Shown here piece after piece: positions 25,100 to 36,918 of a stretch of 64,000 bases of DNA. Position numbers and translations under genes: made by a program. The notes under the pieces are model-generated. The model was not told the DNA's origin and did not search any database. It worked only from the letters and a program-made list of their open reading frames with translations. The stretch is from Druceiella hillmani. Its lineage: Eukaryota; Arthropoda; Insecta; Lepidoptera; Hepialidae. The stretch is taken from the NCBI GenBank assembly GCA_039881145.1, contig JAYKKI010000023.1:6362501-6426500 (forward strand). Direction: 5' to 3'. Positions within the stretch are counted from its first letter, which is position 1. Each line of letters begins with the position of its first letter.

Positions 25100-26080
25100 C
25101 AAAGTTCAAATTTGGAAATAAATTTGGAATTAGGGACTTGGGTATCGAGTAAATTTATTGTCAATATCTGAATAACAAAAAAAACTACAGATTAAAATAC
25201 CTGTTTTTGGAATTAATGTTATTAAAATATAAATAAAATTGTATTTGTCATAATTGCCATTATTAATATATATATATTTTTTCCCTAAAATTTATGACCT
25301 TTCATATTCTCAAGTTGTACCATTTTTCCATTTTCTGAGAAAATTTAAAAAAATAATGCAGTACTGTATAGTATCGGCACATTAATAAATAAACAGATTC
25401 CTTGCCTATTAAACGGTAATTGACATCCTATCAATTACCATACATACCACACATTATTATACCATAAGGGCGAATTGCTCTTCGATACATAAACCTGGCT
25501 CAAACCTTCAAATAAAATGAAATCATGTATTTAAATAAAGCGGAAAGACAGTCGTGTAAATCAATATTTAATTTAGATTTGGTAACAGTATATTAATATT
25601 GTAAATTAATTCAACATAAATGGCTTTAAGGTTCCAGGTTGTCAAAAGTAAGATGTATAGTGTGAATTTATAGTTGTGCAATGTTAGTAAATCTTATTTA
25701 AAACTAGCTTTTCACGTAGCTTCGCCCATGTGGTGTTAAGAAAATGGAGTAATTTTTTTCCCTGGTAATAGTTATAGAATTCAATCAGCCCAGTTATGTA
25801 GTTAAGAGGTATTAGTGTAGACGTAATTTTTCACACCTGACTTTTAATACTTGCAGTGCATTGATCAAGTAACGCAATGGTCTTCTGGACTGAAATATGA
25901 TACAATGTAACTACAGTATAACTATATATAATCTGTATTTAAATACAAGACATCGGTTATCCATGTGCAACATTTCATTTAAATCTCTTTGGGTATTTAA
26001 GAGGAAAAAAAAACGAATAAAAAAATAAACACTTTTGTTTCCCCTTTATAAGAGTAGAAGAATTAAGATACAAAGATTTA
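25100..26080 (-). repeat. Left-arm tandem duplicate 1 (matches 21,690-22,400)
   Basis: It carries the same series of words as 21,690-22,400 in the same order and orientation. Its reverse complement matches 52,880-53,810 in the right arm ('cctaattcc'/'gggacttgggtatc.agt.aa', 'ccatttttc.attttctgag'). The part from 25,703 starts 'aaactagcttttcacgtagc', a degenerate lepidopteran repeat end. Confidence 0.7.
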
Positions 26081-26179
26081 TCATTAATAAAAAGATGTAC
26101 TGCCAGATATATAACAATGTAGACAGTTTCGTTCAAAATTCAATACTTTGCAAGTTTTATAAATTGGGAACAGAAAGTT

Positions 26180-26545
26180 AATTAACTTGTTAAGTACAAT
26201 CGAATCCCTTGTGTTGCAAAAAACACGTTAAATTTATACTAGAAACTAATTACAAAGACATATGGACTTAAGTGCATAGATGTCGATGTTAACCCGCAAA
26301 CGGAAATACTGACAATTTCTTGTCGTATCTAAGATTAAAGTCTCAGTGAGAAGGAACCTAGAGATGTATTCGGAGCGGAATGCATATCACCCTATCAACT
26401 GCGTATATAGAGTGGGATTAAATTAAGTAGGCAAATAGCGACTGTGACATGGCAGAGACCTCACATGCCGATGTAGTTTGATATTGAATGCGTGCATGAA
26501 TTTAGCAAATGTTAATTAGTGTTCATGTAAAAATGAGAAGGGAAT
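26180..26545 (-). promoter_or_regulatory. Module Q, copy A: conserved block upstream of cassette
   Basis: On the minus strand it reads 'aatatcaaactacatcggca', 'tgaggtctctgccatgtcac', 'gtcgctatttgcctactt', then 'tctctaggttccttctcact'. Copies B (52,380-52,750) and C (56,735-57,075) keep these words with few gaps. The block is less AT-rich than its surroundings and three copies keep the same spacing of words, which suggests either a functional element or a recent copy history. No TATA box or open frame is evident. Confidence 0.45.
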
Positions 26546-26779
26546 AACATTATGGTTATCATTTTGTTAATTCGGTGTATCCATAAATCCGACAAGTGTA
26601 CTGAAATAACCGCAACCTTTCTTTTTAAAATATATTTTATCTATCAATATATTTTATGATGCATAATTATAATATCTCATTGTTAAAAATTAAAAATGGT
26701 GACATTTAATCTCAAATTGAACAGGCTGTGTTATGAAATATAATTGAAAAATAATAATTATTACATTTCATTAATATAC

Positions 26780-26930
26780 AATTAGAATTACTTCACAAAG
26801 TTTACGACAACATCTTCAGGTGGGCAATTTTTTAAGAGAATCGCTTCAAATTGCCCATAAAATATTTTTTTTATAAATTTACTTTATTTCGTTGTTACGC
26901 TGATGAAAAGGTTTTTTATTATCCGAAAAA
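26780..26930 (-). mobile_element. Partial foldback MITE, decayed
   Basis: Contains 'acaacatcttcaggtgggca' and a second 'attgcccata' arm, related to the hairpin element at 22,608-22,885. Read on the minus strand it lies about 260 bp upstream of module Q, the same distance and side as the copy at 51,870-52,135 in the right arm. So the insertion probably came before the inverted duplication. Confidence 0.6.
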
Positions 26931-28486
26931 AATATTTTTTTTGTTATTAATTTTGTAGAGCATGTGTAGGTACCTTGTAGTGGAATAGATAATTTTAATT
27001 TGAGAAATGTTAATTTTCACTTATTTTTATAGTTTTTTTAAGTATTGAAAATTTACAGTAAGTTTTACATATCCCCCTCACGTCACGTTGCTCAAATTTT
27101 CTTCTTCAATCACCCCTTCCTTTTATTGTTACCTTACACGTTATTGAATCTTGCAGAAACATATACCTTTCATGTCTTAATACCTGATTTAGACAATGAA
27201 TCTTTATTATGTTTTTTCCAAAAGATTGCATTTTTTCCTATCAAATGATTTAAATTTAATAATGTTTTCAGTCAAACTAATAACCGAATTTATTTCATTG
27301 CAAAGTGTAGGTTATTTGACTCACATTTTATTATTTGAAGTAAATTTTAAATGAACATTTAATTTAAAAATAGTTCTTCTTTTGCCTTTATAAACTTGGC
27401 CATTATTAAAGATTTAAAGTGAACAATTATAATTTTTTGCACTTTATACACGGTGTTTATTTACAGGTGAAAGTGAGATTGTTTATATGAGGTGAGGTTG
27501 TTTATTTACAGAGTAAAATTCAATTAGTTATTCATGCTGTATATACAATTTTATCTATAAGTACTACGAGGGGGTTGCGAACTCTTTCATTTTATTTACT
27601 TTGATAATAATTCCTGGATTTTATTATGAAATTAGGTAAACTTAGCTACTAGTATGAATTCCGAGAACAAATCGAATATACGAGTGGACTCTATTATCAG
27701 TATTAGGAAGTAGAGATAACAAGGTTGAAAGATAACTGAACGCATTTGTGCTTTTGTCAGTAATGCACTTTAATACGGGTGCCGCTCACTCTTGCTGCTC
27801 GTTGCATAAAATATGAGGTGTCGCATTGGCTGGAGGTGCAAGAGACGCGCCGGAAAAATCCCGACATCTTCATTTCAAAGTTAACAAAAAGCTATTAGAA
27901 CTTAGTGTCAATAAATGACGTTTAATTTTAAATGTCATTAATTTATGCATTTTCTACTTGTTAGCAGAACGTCGAATGCAGAGAAGGGGAATGGGAAGGA
28001 GCAAGAAATTGAGTTAGTTGAAATTTGCAAGGGTTGCAGGAAATTGAGTTAGTTGAATTGCACATTAAATGGAAAATTTTAGCATAAAGCGCCTAGAAGT
28101 AAAGACGCGTAAAAGATAAAGAAACTAAAATATTTTTAAATACATATACTACACATACTTTAAAACAATAAAGAGAAGGCAGGACATGAGTGCACATGTG
28201 CGTTGTACCATAAAATAAGAAGCATGATTGTTTTTCTTCAAAAAAAATACAACGAATATGCAGATTATAAAAACGTTATAATTTGCTATGTAGCGATTAT
28301 AATTATGGTATTTTATAGAAATTAATATTTTTTAAAATGAAGAGTTATTAATGAAGTTATTAAAAGGAACACAATTAACAAATATTTCATGGTAAAATCC
28401 CGATTTGGTACTTAGGCTTTAATAAACTTTTGAATATTTTCCGTACGACGTTTACATATCTGCTGAAAATTCTTATGAACTTGAGT

Positions 28487-28488
<2 letters not shown>
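26931..28488. other. Left-arm DNA without gene or clear right-arm partner
   Basis: AT-rich. Positions 27,740-27,870 are less AT-rich (gtgccgctcactcttgctgc, gagacgcgccgg) but unassigned. A 35-bp repeat lies at 28,005-28,057. Confidence 0.45.
28005..28057. repeat. Short direct repeat, 35-bp period
   Basis: gaaattgagttagttgaa occurs exactly at 28,005-28,022 and again at 28,040-28,057. Confidence 0.9.
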
Positions 28489-28537
<49 letters not shown>

Positions 28538-28555
28538 CTATATATAATATAATTA

Positions 28556-28591
<36 letters not shown>
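28489..28591. repeat. Two adjacent (TA)n tracts
   Basis: About 46 bp and 32 bp of TA repeats separated by about 25 bp of imperfect AT sequence. It accounts for a spurious minus-strand Tyr-Ile frame at 28,387-28,638. The (TA)n at 47,178-47,237 is roughly, but not exactly, in mirror position. Confidence 0.95.
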
Positions 28592-28595
<4 letters not shown>

Positions 28596-29559
28596 ACTGA
28601 CAGAGTACTCTAAGTAAAATCATAGTCACGAGCTGCATTCATTTTTATAATACACTTTTATGTTCTATTGCAACTGTATTGCCCAAAAAATAGAAAGATT
28701 TTGTGTATCACAATGATCAATTTAACAACTAGTTTTTTTTATTAAACTGAATCCTGTTAGTTCCTGTTAAGTGTGCAAAAGCAAAACTTTTAATTACGAA
28801 GTACTCTTGCCGTTAAATTACTTTCGTTGTGATTTTTAATAACAATGAAAAGCAGCAAATAATAACAAGTGAAAAGCATCATTGGACAGCCAAATGGCAT
28901 GGTGAGGAGTAAGTCATTTTACTTACTATTGTAATAGCGATTGCGTTAAATGAAATGCGTCAAAATCGAATTACAATTTTCACTATTAAATGACTTTTAT
29001 TGACTGTAGGTTGACAGTATATATACATATGAATATATACATAAGAATTTCAGAATAAGCCGATGTAACAAAGTTCAACAACAAAAATGTTTTGAAGATA
29101 TGATTAGACTACAAGAAACTATTATGTTATTATGTGACAAGCTTTGTGGAGGTGGTTTTTACAATTTGACGCGTAATGTGCAAACGTTGAATTACTTTTT
29201 AGTAGATTAGAAACGCCGATAAACGAGAGATGGTTTTCAAAAATTCAAAGCAAGGAGATTTATGATTTAATGTGTGTTTGTACATGTACGAATTAATATC
29301 TGATTTACAAGTTTTTAAAGTACTGTCACTTAGTCTTATGCATAAATCAATTGGGATACGGTATTTTTTTCCAAAAAACAGTAAGAAAATTTACTGCAAA
29401 CTGGAAAGTATACTACTACTGTGAAAAGTTACTGTAAACTGTGAAAGATGGTGTACACTTTATATCAAAACTATTTGCTTTTTTGACTATTTGTATCTAG
29501 TACAATTACAAATTATTTATCTACTTTATCATTTATTGCTACGAAATCAATATCTTACA

Positions 29560-29695
29560 GCGAACCAGAACACAAGTCCAGCCCCCCTCGGCGAACGGCC
29601 GGGAATTCAACCCAGATCACCGGAGTACGTCCCTCAAGCCGTATGCCTTGTGATCATTCCGACATACTACGGCGACGACATTATTAGGTATAATT
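29560..29695 (-). mobile_element. Possible tRNA-derived SINE remnant
   Basis: This is a clearly GC-richer island. On the minus strand 'gggttgaattcccggccg' (29,613 to about 29,596) resembles the tRNA B box (GGTTCGANTCC) followed by the ccgg-rich end typical of insect SINEs. I see no proper A box or full tRNA cloverleaf, so it is not called a tRNA gene. The overlapping 90-codon plus-strand frame (29,491-29,763) is taken as chance. Confidence 0.45.
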
Positions 29696-30479
29696 TAGTA
29701 ATAACTTTTATAAATTGTGATGGAATTAATTGCGAATCTGTAGAACATTATACACTCAATTGAATTACTGAGATTATAATGTTTACATCCGTCTCTAGCT
29801 TTAAGAAAGTCTAAGTAAATCCTTTATAATTTCATGACTTGCACCTATGTACGCAGAGTTATGAAATCAACTTATGTATAAAAACAACATGGGGTGTAAT
29901 AATTGTAATATTCGAAAAGGTATTATATTCTCATCCAAGATCTAACAATTTTCTTTAAATTTTATCTAATAAAATGTTGTAACATAACCATCCTTATCTC
30001 ATACTCTTGACACAAACGATTACTTATCAGTATCGTAGATTCACCTATCTTTGTAACTCTGTAGTAAAATCTAGGGATATTGCTACCATGTCTTTCGTAG
30101 ACATTTGAATTTTGGTTACGTACACAACTTGCCATTTTTTCGCTATTTATTTATTATGCATGTTCGAATAACTTGAAACCCTTTCAATGTTATGATAAGC
30201 CATCTTCCATTGTATACTATTTTCCTTACGCGCCAATTTCTTATCCGATCTGTTGAAAGATTTCCGTGCCTTTTCTCCGGCTGTTATTTTATATGTATTC
30301 TTTTGGTATAGAATCCGTCATGTCCTAAGAGTAAAAAGCTTAGATATCTCAATTTTAATTATTATATTTTTCACGTCTATTTCTAAATACTTACATTTTT
30401 GTAACAATTTCCCAAAGCCCCCTTTATAATATAAATTTTCCTTGTGTATACCAAAATTAGGAGAATTATTATGAACTTA

Positions 30480-32110
30480 TGATATAATTTGAATTAGTAT
30501 TGGATTAGTATTGGATTTGCAATCAAGATTTGGAAAAATACATTTCAAGATGTTTTTTTTTCCTTTTTTAATAACCATAAAATATGTAAAAAGTCTCTAG
30601 CCAAATAAATAAAAATATAAAAAATGGTTTTCTCAAAAGGGTTTTAACAATTTTCTAATTTTCTTCTAACTCTTTATATTATTAAAAAGAACTTATGTAA
30701 ATTACTCACTCGGTGTGGCACAGAATGAGCGCCACAGTTAAGATCAGTATGAGATTAACAAACTCAAGGAAATAAATAGTTTAAAAGCCCAACAATAAAA
30801 CAATGCAATTAAATTATATTGCTACTTTCCCAAGATTATATACAGAGTGATATTTATATACAAAATGGGCTAAAAATATAGTTTTTTTCGATCACCATCA
30901 TGTAATACTGACAAAAAGTTGCTTATGCACTCACTTAATAACCGATAAAATATGTTTTGTCCAACTTTATATTTAGAGGTGCTTCTGGTATTCTGTAAGT
31001 TCCCTGGTTTTTTACACTCCTAACATTGTATTAGCGGATATTTATAGGTTTGTTAACTGATAACTCTATAACCAAACAATGAAATACTATAATTTTTATA
31101 TAGGCATTTTCCTTGTAACTGCGTAATGCATACGCTATATATTGTCCGTGGGTTGACACATTCGGAATATTAATACAGCGAAAATTACGTTTGGATGTTT
31201 GTTACTTAATAACGGCACGGCACAACATATTTTCATAAAATTTGGCAAAGACATAGCTTATTATTTAAACTTGTACCGAAACTTAGTGTTTTTGTTCAAT
31301 AATAAATTGTAACAAAACTATAGATGGTACGAGGTATTTATATCAAATATTGAACATTATTCATAGATAGTGTGAATAGGTTGGAGACCAAATTAAAATT
31401 CTACGCAAACGACGCCGTGAGCAAAAAGCTGATAATACATATTTTTGAGTTTCATTATCACTTAATGTGAAGTTAGACCAAAAATATTTTTTATTAAGAC
31501 ACATTTTGTAACAGAAGATATTAAAATATATCTTTCATAACGAATTGTAGTACAAACGACCAACATACTCTATGTCTCAATTAGGAAGAAAAAGAAAGAA
31601 TTATTACTCTTATAATATAACCATCACACTGCTGGAATTGACAAACTATTGGAACATGATTTACGTACATTTAAGATACAGCCGAATGATACGTCTCTTC
31701 ATCGAATTTTAAACTGGCTCTCACAGTCAAAATTTCTCGAATATCGGAAAATAATAATATTGTAACTTTCCGATAGAATTTACTGGCAGAGCGTACTTTG
31801 TCAGATCGATATGATATGTCAGCGGGTAGTTACAAACGAATATTAGGAAGCTCTAGACGTCTCGATTCTAAGACTAATTGATTGGAAGATCAAACGTCTC
31901 GAAAGCTCATGCTGAAATCGTTTGAAATTTCCCTGATTGCGGGTTTTTGTTTCAAGGCGAGGTCATATCTCGACGCAAGGTGTAAATACTCGAAATTAAC
32001 GGCCGGCTAGATTAAAAGGGATGCCGTTTGAAATATTTAGTTATACTAAACAGACAAGTTTTGCTTTCTCGAGTGTCAGCACCCTCATGACCACAAAGTT
32101 TCCAGTCGGC
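30480..32110 (+). repeat. Palindrome block, left copy (partner 45,400-46,870)
   Basis: Examples of shared words, one side reverse complemented, are 'gcttctggtattctgtaagt' against 'gcttcttgttttctggtgtt' and 'tttagaggtgcttct'. Others are 'gacaaaaagttgc' against 'gacaaaaagtcgcc', 'aattgattggaagat' against 'aattgattggaagaatgacg', and 'ctggcagagcgtactttg' against 'caggcagagcttactttata'. No gene is recognised in it. It is one of the longest continuous mirrored blocks. Confidence 0.82.
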
Positions 32111-32722
32111 GTATTCGGGATTCAAAAATTGTTAAGAACTTAATACAATTATTTTGATTAGGACCAGCTTATGGTTACTTGTACTACCCAGTGATAGATG
32201 GATAAAAAACTAAATAGATTTCAAGATAGACCTAGACTTTATTTAAGCAACGATAGAAATTTTGAAGACATTTCTTTCTAAAATAGAAGAAACTTCTCAA
32301 AGAGACATGGCGGTGAAAAAATTTTTATAAGGGTTTCTGTAACCCTAATACTACGTGTATTGCCCTGGATAAACATTATATGTCGCGTTTTATTCAAATA
32401 ACTTCTTTCCAATATTATTGAACTTTTAAATCTTCAAGATAAATATGATGCTTTTCATCTAGGCGCGAGTACAGCGAAGTGAAATACACCACTCTATAAA
32501 GTAAAAAAGTTTAGCTGATATATAAACAGTTTTTTTATTTCAGAGATTTGTCCTTAAAACGTGGAAATAATGGATATGGTGTAGTGACATTCCTATTTTA
32601 TTGAAATATTCATATGTTTTTAAGGTAAATGAAAATTGTCAACAATCAATTAAAATTGTCTATAACCAACCAATGCTGCTGCACTTATTGGAATATTTTA
32701 TCAAAAAATAAAATATACAAAC

Positions 32723-32962
32723 ATGCACGTTTATCCCTTGATACAAGATTATAAAAGACCTTGGTCTATTAGTCGACCACATCTTAGTTGGCAGTTCCAG
32801 GTAAATAATGTCAGTCGTCGATTCTTCCGTGGAATATACTCTCTAAAATGTCTCCATCGGTTCACTCCTAAAAGTTTAAAGTGTACTTCTCGTAAAATGT
32901 TTGTAACATTTGTAAAGCTCTGGAGGAGTATGACTCCCAGTTTTCAATCATCAATTGTTTAA
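32723..32962 (-). other. Possible peptide remnant of unknown kind
   Basis: One minus-strand frame reads LLGVNRWRHFREYIPRKNRR and then LTLFTWNCQLRCGRLIDQG, rich in Arg, Trp and hydrophobic residues and more protein-like than its surroundings. I cannot place it in a family. The plus-strand 79-codon frame here is probably the shadow. Confidence 0.25.
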
Positions 32963-32972
32963 CAAAGTAAAG

Positions 32973-33012
32973 AACTCCCGAAACCCACTTGTCTTAATGA
33001 GTTTCGGGAGTT
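32973..33012. repeat. 12-bp perfect hairpin
   Basis: aactcccgaaac (32,973-32,984) and gtttcgggagtt (33,001-33,012) are exact reverse complements with a 16-base loop. It does not match the histone mRNA 3' stem-loop consensus. Confidence 0.85.
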
Positions 33013-33319
33013 ATATATTTCGCCTCAAAAAATTTGAACATCTTTCTGAGTTCAGATTACGGGACAAATGAAGCAAGATTCTTGATCGGTGCAATCTTCA
33101 TGTTCTTTTGTTTCTTTTTAATATATTGAACAATATATATAGATCTTATATCGGTGCAAGATTTATGGACTTCCATACCTAAACAAAGCCTGGGGTAATA
33201 TTCCAAAAACCTGCGAATATACTAAATATTGTTCGTCGTTTTAAGAATATGCTTTGTTCACTCTGCTTTTCTTTGTTACCAAATTATGGAATTCATTCGA
33301 CTTCAGCATCAAAAATTCA

Positions 33320-33786
33320 CCATTCGGATCCTTTTTTAAGATTCATCTGCAAAATTAATACTTTCATTCCCGCCCTATTTTCCTATCATTCACATCGTCT
33401 TTTTTCCTAACGGTACATCAAAGAAGATTTGTGACGATTTCTGAATCTGCCGTTACAGAAATAGAAAACTTTTTAAAAAAAGTTGCAATTTTTAAACATA
33501 AAAATCAGTCAAGCACTAGTAGGACTCGCATTACGAAGTTTCCGTACACATTTTCGTAGTAGTTATATAGTTATATAGTCATAAATAAACTCTTTATACA
33601 GTTTTAATTGTTTAAAACTAAAACATATTGCCTACTGCATCACCCACAGGCGCATATTTAAATAAAAAATTTGTTTTCTACCATAAATTAACGTTTTTCC
33701 GGTTTTTTTCCTTTATTTGTGTGGTAAGACCTTGTTACTGGCCAAACTTTATGATTCGTCTGCAAAATTAATACTTTCATGGCTAT

Positions 33787-33850
<64 letters not shown>

Positions 33851-34900
33851 ATATTTAAGACGAAAAAACAAATAACGAAACGAAAAAAATTATAGTTTCA
33901 TTTATTGTAAAAACATTGGAACTTAGTAAAAATAGGTGTTGGAGTTTGTAACATACACACACACACATATACACTTAAACTTGCTAATAGTATACTCTCA
34001 ATAGGTTTCTGTGTTACAAATTTACGTAGATTCCTTTTCTTTTTCTAATGTGCTTTTCATAATTTGATCAAAATTGCTGGCTAATAACTCCGTAATATGT
34101 AATATATAACAACATTAAGGGTGGGTTTTTGCTTATCTTTCGCATAATTTTTCTCTCTTCATATCAATTTTATTTTATAATAAAGTATAAAACTTAACTA
34201 ACTTATAACACACTTACACGACCTCGGCATAACTAATGATCTCAGATAACTTTTGTGGATCTAAATAATAATACGAGGAAAATTTTTTATCTACTGGGCA
34301 TTACAACTTTCATCTTCTTGCGTTAAAACCGTATTGTCGATTTTTTGTATAATATGTAAAGAGAAAGTAAAGATATTTCGTGTTTTTCTAACGATAATTA
34401 ATTTATTCATAAAAGGCAAAAAATTATATTTGTTTTACTGAGTAGAATAGATTGAATGCTTAAAATATACTGGGATCATATATCAATGGTTTCATATTTT
34501 CTTTTTATTGCAATCATAGTAATTTAATTTAGAAAATTTAAAAATGTATTTCAACTAAGAAAATCTGGAAAACCAGGCCAGCGTTGGTTTACTGTCTTCT
34601 AAAACCCATTAATACCTAATTTATTGCAACAGGATAATACATCTCTGTGTGTTTTTCATAACTTCAATATATTGATTTCAATAACTAATGTATAATTGTC
34701 AAGGAAGGAGAGAATTTTTATTATGAAGTGTCCGTACACATTTAGGTGCTTATAACATGTGAAGGATTTCCGTTAATCTGTCTTCAAATATTAATTTTTA
34801 ACAACGTAATTATATTGCCTATCACATCTTTCACTAACCCATAAAAGTATACTTCAGCAATTAAAAGAACTAAGTTAATTGCCACATTTTTCTAACAACC
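33320..34900. repeat. Palindrome blocks, left copy, with internal local repeats
   Basis: Mirror partner is 43,640-44,880. Internal direct repeats include 'tctgcaaaattaatactttc' at about 33,347 and 33,758, and the segment 'tccgtacacatt' plus 'atattgcctay' at about 33,540-33,645 and 34,728-34,826. A CA-rich tract at about 33,952-33,970 pairs with TG-rich 44,078-44,092. No gene is seen. Confidence 0.75.
33788..33845. repeat. (TA)n microsatellite
   Basis: About 58 bp of uninterrupted TA. No partner at the mirror position, so it is an arm-specific expansion. Confidence 0.95.
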
Positions 34901-35325
34901 TTTGCATAGACTTCGAAAACCCCTATTTTTTGTTCGGGTTATATTTTATATTCGGGAATGAGAAAGGGGAGGGGGCATATTTTTTGCATATTATTCAGTA
35001 TTTCTTGGGTGTGTTTAGTAATGAAAGCCGAAATTGTAAAAAAAAATTGTTATTGAGGCCCTTATTCTTAGCCTTTCAAGCGATAGTCCGCAATGAACAT
35101 TGGATTAAAAAAAATGAACTGTGGAGTCAATTTTTGAGTCTTAAAGTTATCGAGATAAGTGCTCGTTAGTGTACATCATTCCAATGTAAAATATCAAGCG
35201 ATTACTTCAAGTAGTCTAGCTGAAAAATGGTCGCAACAGACAGAGAGACAGACACGCGAGTGATCTTGTAAAGGTTCCAGTTTTCCTTTTGAGGTTCAGA
35301 ACTCTAAAATTACAGTCACTACATA
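34900..35325 (+). mobile_element. Lepidopteran interspersed repeat, left copy
   Basis: It ends with 'cagacagagagacagacacg', 'cgagtgatcttgtaaaggtt', 'ccagttttccttttgaggtt' and 'cagaactctaaaat'. This is the standard end of a very common moth/butterfly repeat (usual form cagacagacacg...gtgatcctataagggttccgtttttt...ggaaccctaaaa). The reverse complement at 42,700-42,995 is the mirrored copy, so the insertion came before the inverted duplication. The 96-codon frame at 34,879-35,169 lies inside the repeat and has no recognisable domain. Confidence 0.75.
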
Positions 35326-35660
35326 CTTCTTCCCACTGCCTAATTACATTTTTTTAAAGATGATAAAAACTTTTCAATTTCAAATTAGAACATCAAGTTT
35401 CCTGTTCACTACGACAACCTCACACATCCTACAAATATAGACCTGAAAAGAGGGTAAAAATGACATTTCCTACGATAAGACCTTAATCCGTCTAAGCGGA
35501 CGGATCGTTTGTTATGCAAGGATTAGGGCATTACAAAGTGCGGCACTGTGGCCCTAAAGCGGCTTCTTTTTTATTAAAAAGCGCACGTAGCCACGTGCCT
35601 TGATTACATCGGCAATCACTGGTTAGAGCGTCATGAGTTTTGAAAGCACAATACGTAGTT
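35326..35660 (+). repeat. Palindrome block, left copy (partner 42,340-42,700)
   Basis: Conserved and less AT-rich: 'ccgtctaagcggacgg', 'gggcattacaaagtgcggca', 'ctgtggccctaaagcggctt', 'cggcaatcactggttagagc'. The reverse complement of 42,355-42,520 carries the matching words (gggcatcacaaagcatggca, ctgtagccctgaaacggg, cggcaatcactgactagagc). It might be part of an old transposon, but no domain is visible. Confidence 0.75.
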
Positions 35661-35959
35661 GAATTGATGCCTGAACACTTGTATCGTACTAAAATTAATT
35701 TGTAAAGCTGGCGAATTTCTGGGCATGAATAATTCCAAGTATAAAGAAAATTTAAAAAAATAAAATATTACAAATGGATATATTATATAAAATGTGCGTT
35801 TGATCGTTCAACGTTAATTGAATCCTCATATGCCATATAGTTTTCCCCAACCATAAACACACAAATGAAATAAAAAAATCCAGTACAGGAATAGTTTTAC
35901 TATAAGTAGTTTGTAATTTCAAAGAAGATGTATGTAATTTAGAAATACACGGGGCTTTA

Positions 35960-36420
35960 TTTCGTTAGCGTTAGTTAGACCAGCTGACGGCGGCTTCATT
36001 ATTGAGGAAAGTATATCGGGTCACTGAGTGTCTGGTTTCGATGACGTTTACATAGTCTGCATTACTATAGCCAATTAGGTCAGCGGTATTTGTATTATGC
36101 CAATAGCGAATTCCTTGTCGCTTGTTTTCTTTTAGATGTATTAGTATTTATTTACTGCCTTCCAGTGGAACTCACCACAATGTAAAAATCTACTTATCTG
36201 ACTTACTAAGAATATAATTTCAAATCTGCTCACCACTGTTGCATAGATTAGCTTTACCACTAATTCTCACTGTTAATATTGACGTTGTTCATTTTGAATA
36301 TACCTCATAGTTATATTGGTCTGGTTTGTATATGGTTTCCGGTTCTTGGGCGATATCACGTGTTTCTATCTGTTCCTGCTAATTACCATGTAGTCACGTA
36401 GTGATGATATCAAATTTAAT
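35960..36420 (-). pseudogene. Ty1/copia RT end and RNase H remnant, left copy
   Basis: On the minus strand the end of the reverse transcriptase reads roughly EFHWKAV near 36,160. It is followed by NTNTADLIGYSNADY (36,052-36,096), then IETRHSVTRYTFLNNEAAVS (about 35,980-36,040). The copia RNase H pattern is LIGYSDADYAGD..TRRSTTGY.F...GGAVSW, so order and spacing fit. The catalytic Asp of DADY is present as NADY here, and frame breaks occur, so it is inactive. It is the mirrored partner of 39,830-40,580 and continues the element that also includes 36,919-37,460. Confidence 0.83.
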
Positions 36421-36918
36421 TATTTCCAAATTTTGCCGACCGGCCACGGACATCAGTAAGCGTTAAAATTATACTTGACTGTAGAGGAAAATGTTTAAAA
36501 ATCGTTACATTTTTCATATTATATTAATATTTTACACTTCTTGTAGTCAGCCAACTTTATTGTTCTTGCTAATTCTAGACACCTAAACTTTTGCTGTAGC
36601 ACAGGTAACCAATTGTTTCTGTTATTTTGGAACCTGTTTTTTTTGTTTTTGTTTTTTTGGTTTCAATGTGATATATGAAGGTGTTGGAATTTTTTTACTC
36701 TTATTCGGTGAGTGTGTGGTTTATCTCAATGAGGACTCATATTAATACATGAGTTGTCTATGACCTTGTCTGTGAACATTGACGCATCGGTAGCTCTCAG
36801 AAATATGAAATTTAGAGGACTCATGCTTAAACTCTGCCAAGTTTGCGGGGACAAAGTTTTACTTCATTGTGGATTCTAACAAGCTTGGATCTTTGCTTTT
36901 ATCACTATTTTTGTTTTG

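Larger units (their letters stand above)
16000..36400 (+). repeat. Left arm of a giant, diverged inverted duplication
   Basis: Block after block in this interval can be matched by eye, as reverse complement and in mirror order, to 39,840-62,220. Pairs (kb) are 16.1-16.65/61.48-62.2, 17.70-18.27/60.57-61.1, 19.15-19.5/59.5-59.82, 20.3-20.75/57.34-57.72, 21.4-21.56/57.13-57.29, 24.6-24.7/53.9-54.1, 26.2-26.75/52.13-52.75, 30.55-32.1/45.4-46.87, 33.0-33.15/44.75-44.9, 33.43-33.6/44.4-44.55, 33.9-34.1/43.95-44.15, 34.29-34.43/43.66-43.80, 35.2-35.65/42.34-42.85 and 35.97-36.38/39.84-40.25. The sum of each pair is mostly 78-79 kb. Identity is patchy and I judge it roughly 65-80% in good stretches, so the event is old. 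Segments such as 22.9-24.1 and 26.95-30.5 have no clear partner and are probably later insertions or places where the other arm lost sequence. Confidence 0.88.

Noticed and set aside
28387..28638. 83-codon minus-strand frame
   Set aside because: It is created by two (TA)n tracts and has no domain.
29596..29613. Possible tRNA gene from a B-box-like word
   Set aside because: No A box at the right distance and no cloverleaf stems could be built.
32973..33012. Hairpin considered as a histone 3' stem-loop or terminator
   Set aside because: The stem and loop do not match the histone consensus and no histone gene is nearby; bacterial-type terminators do not apply here.
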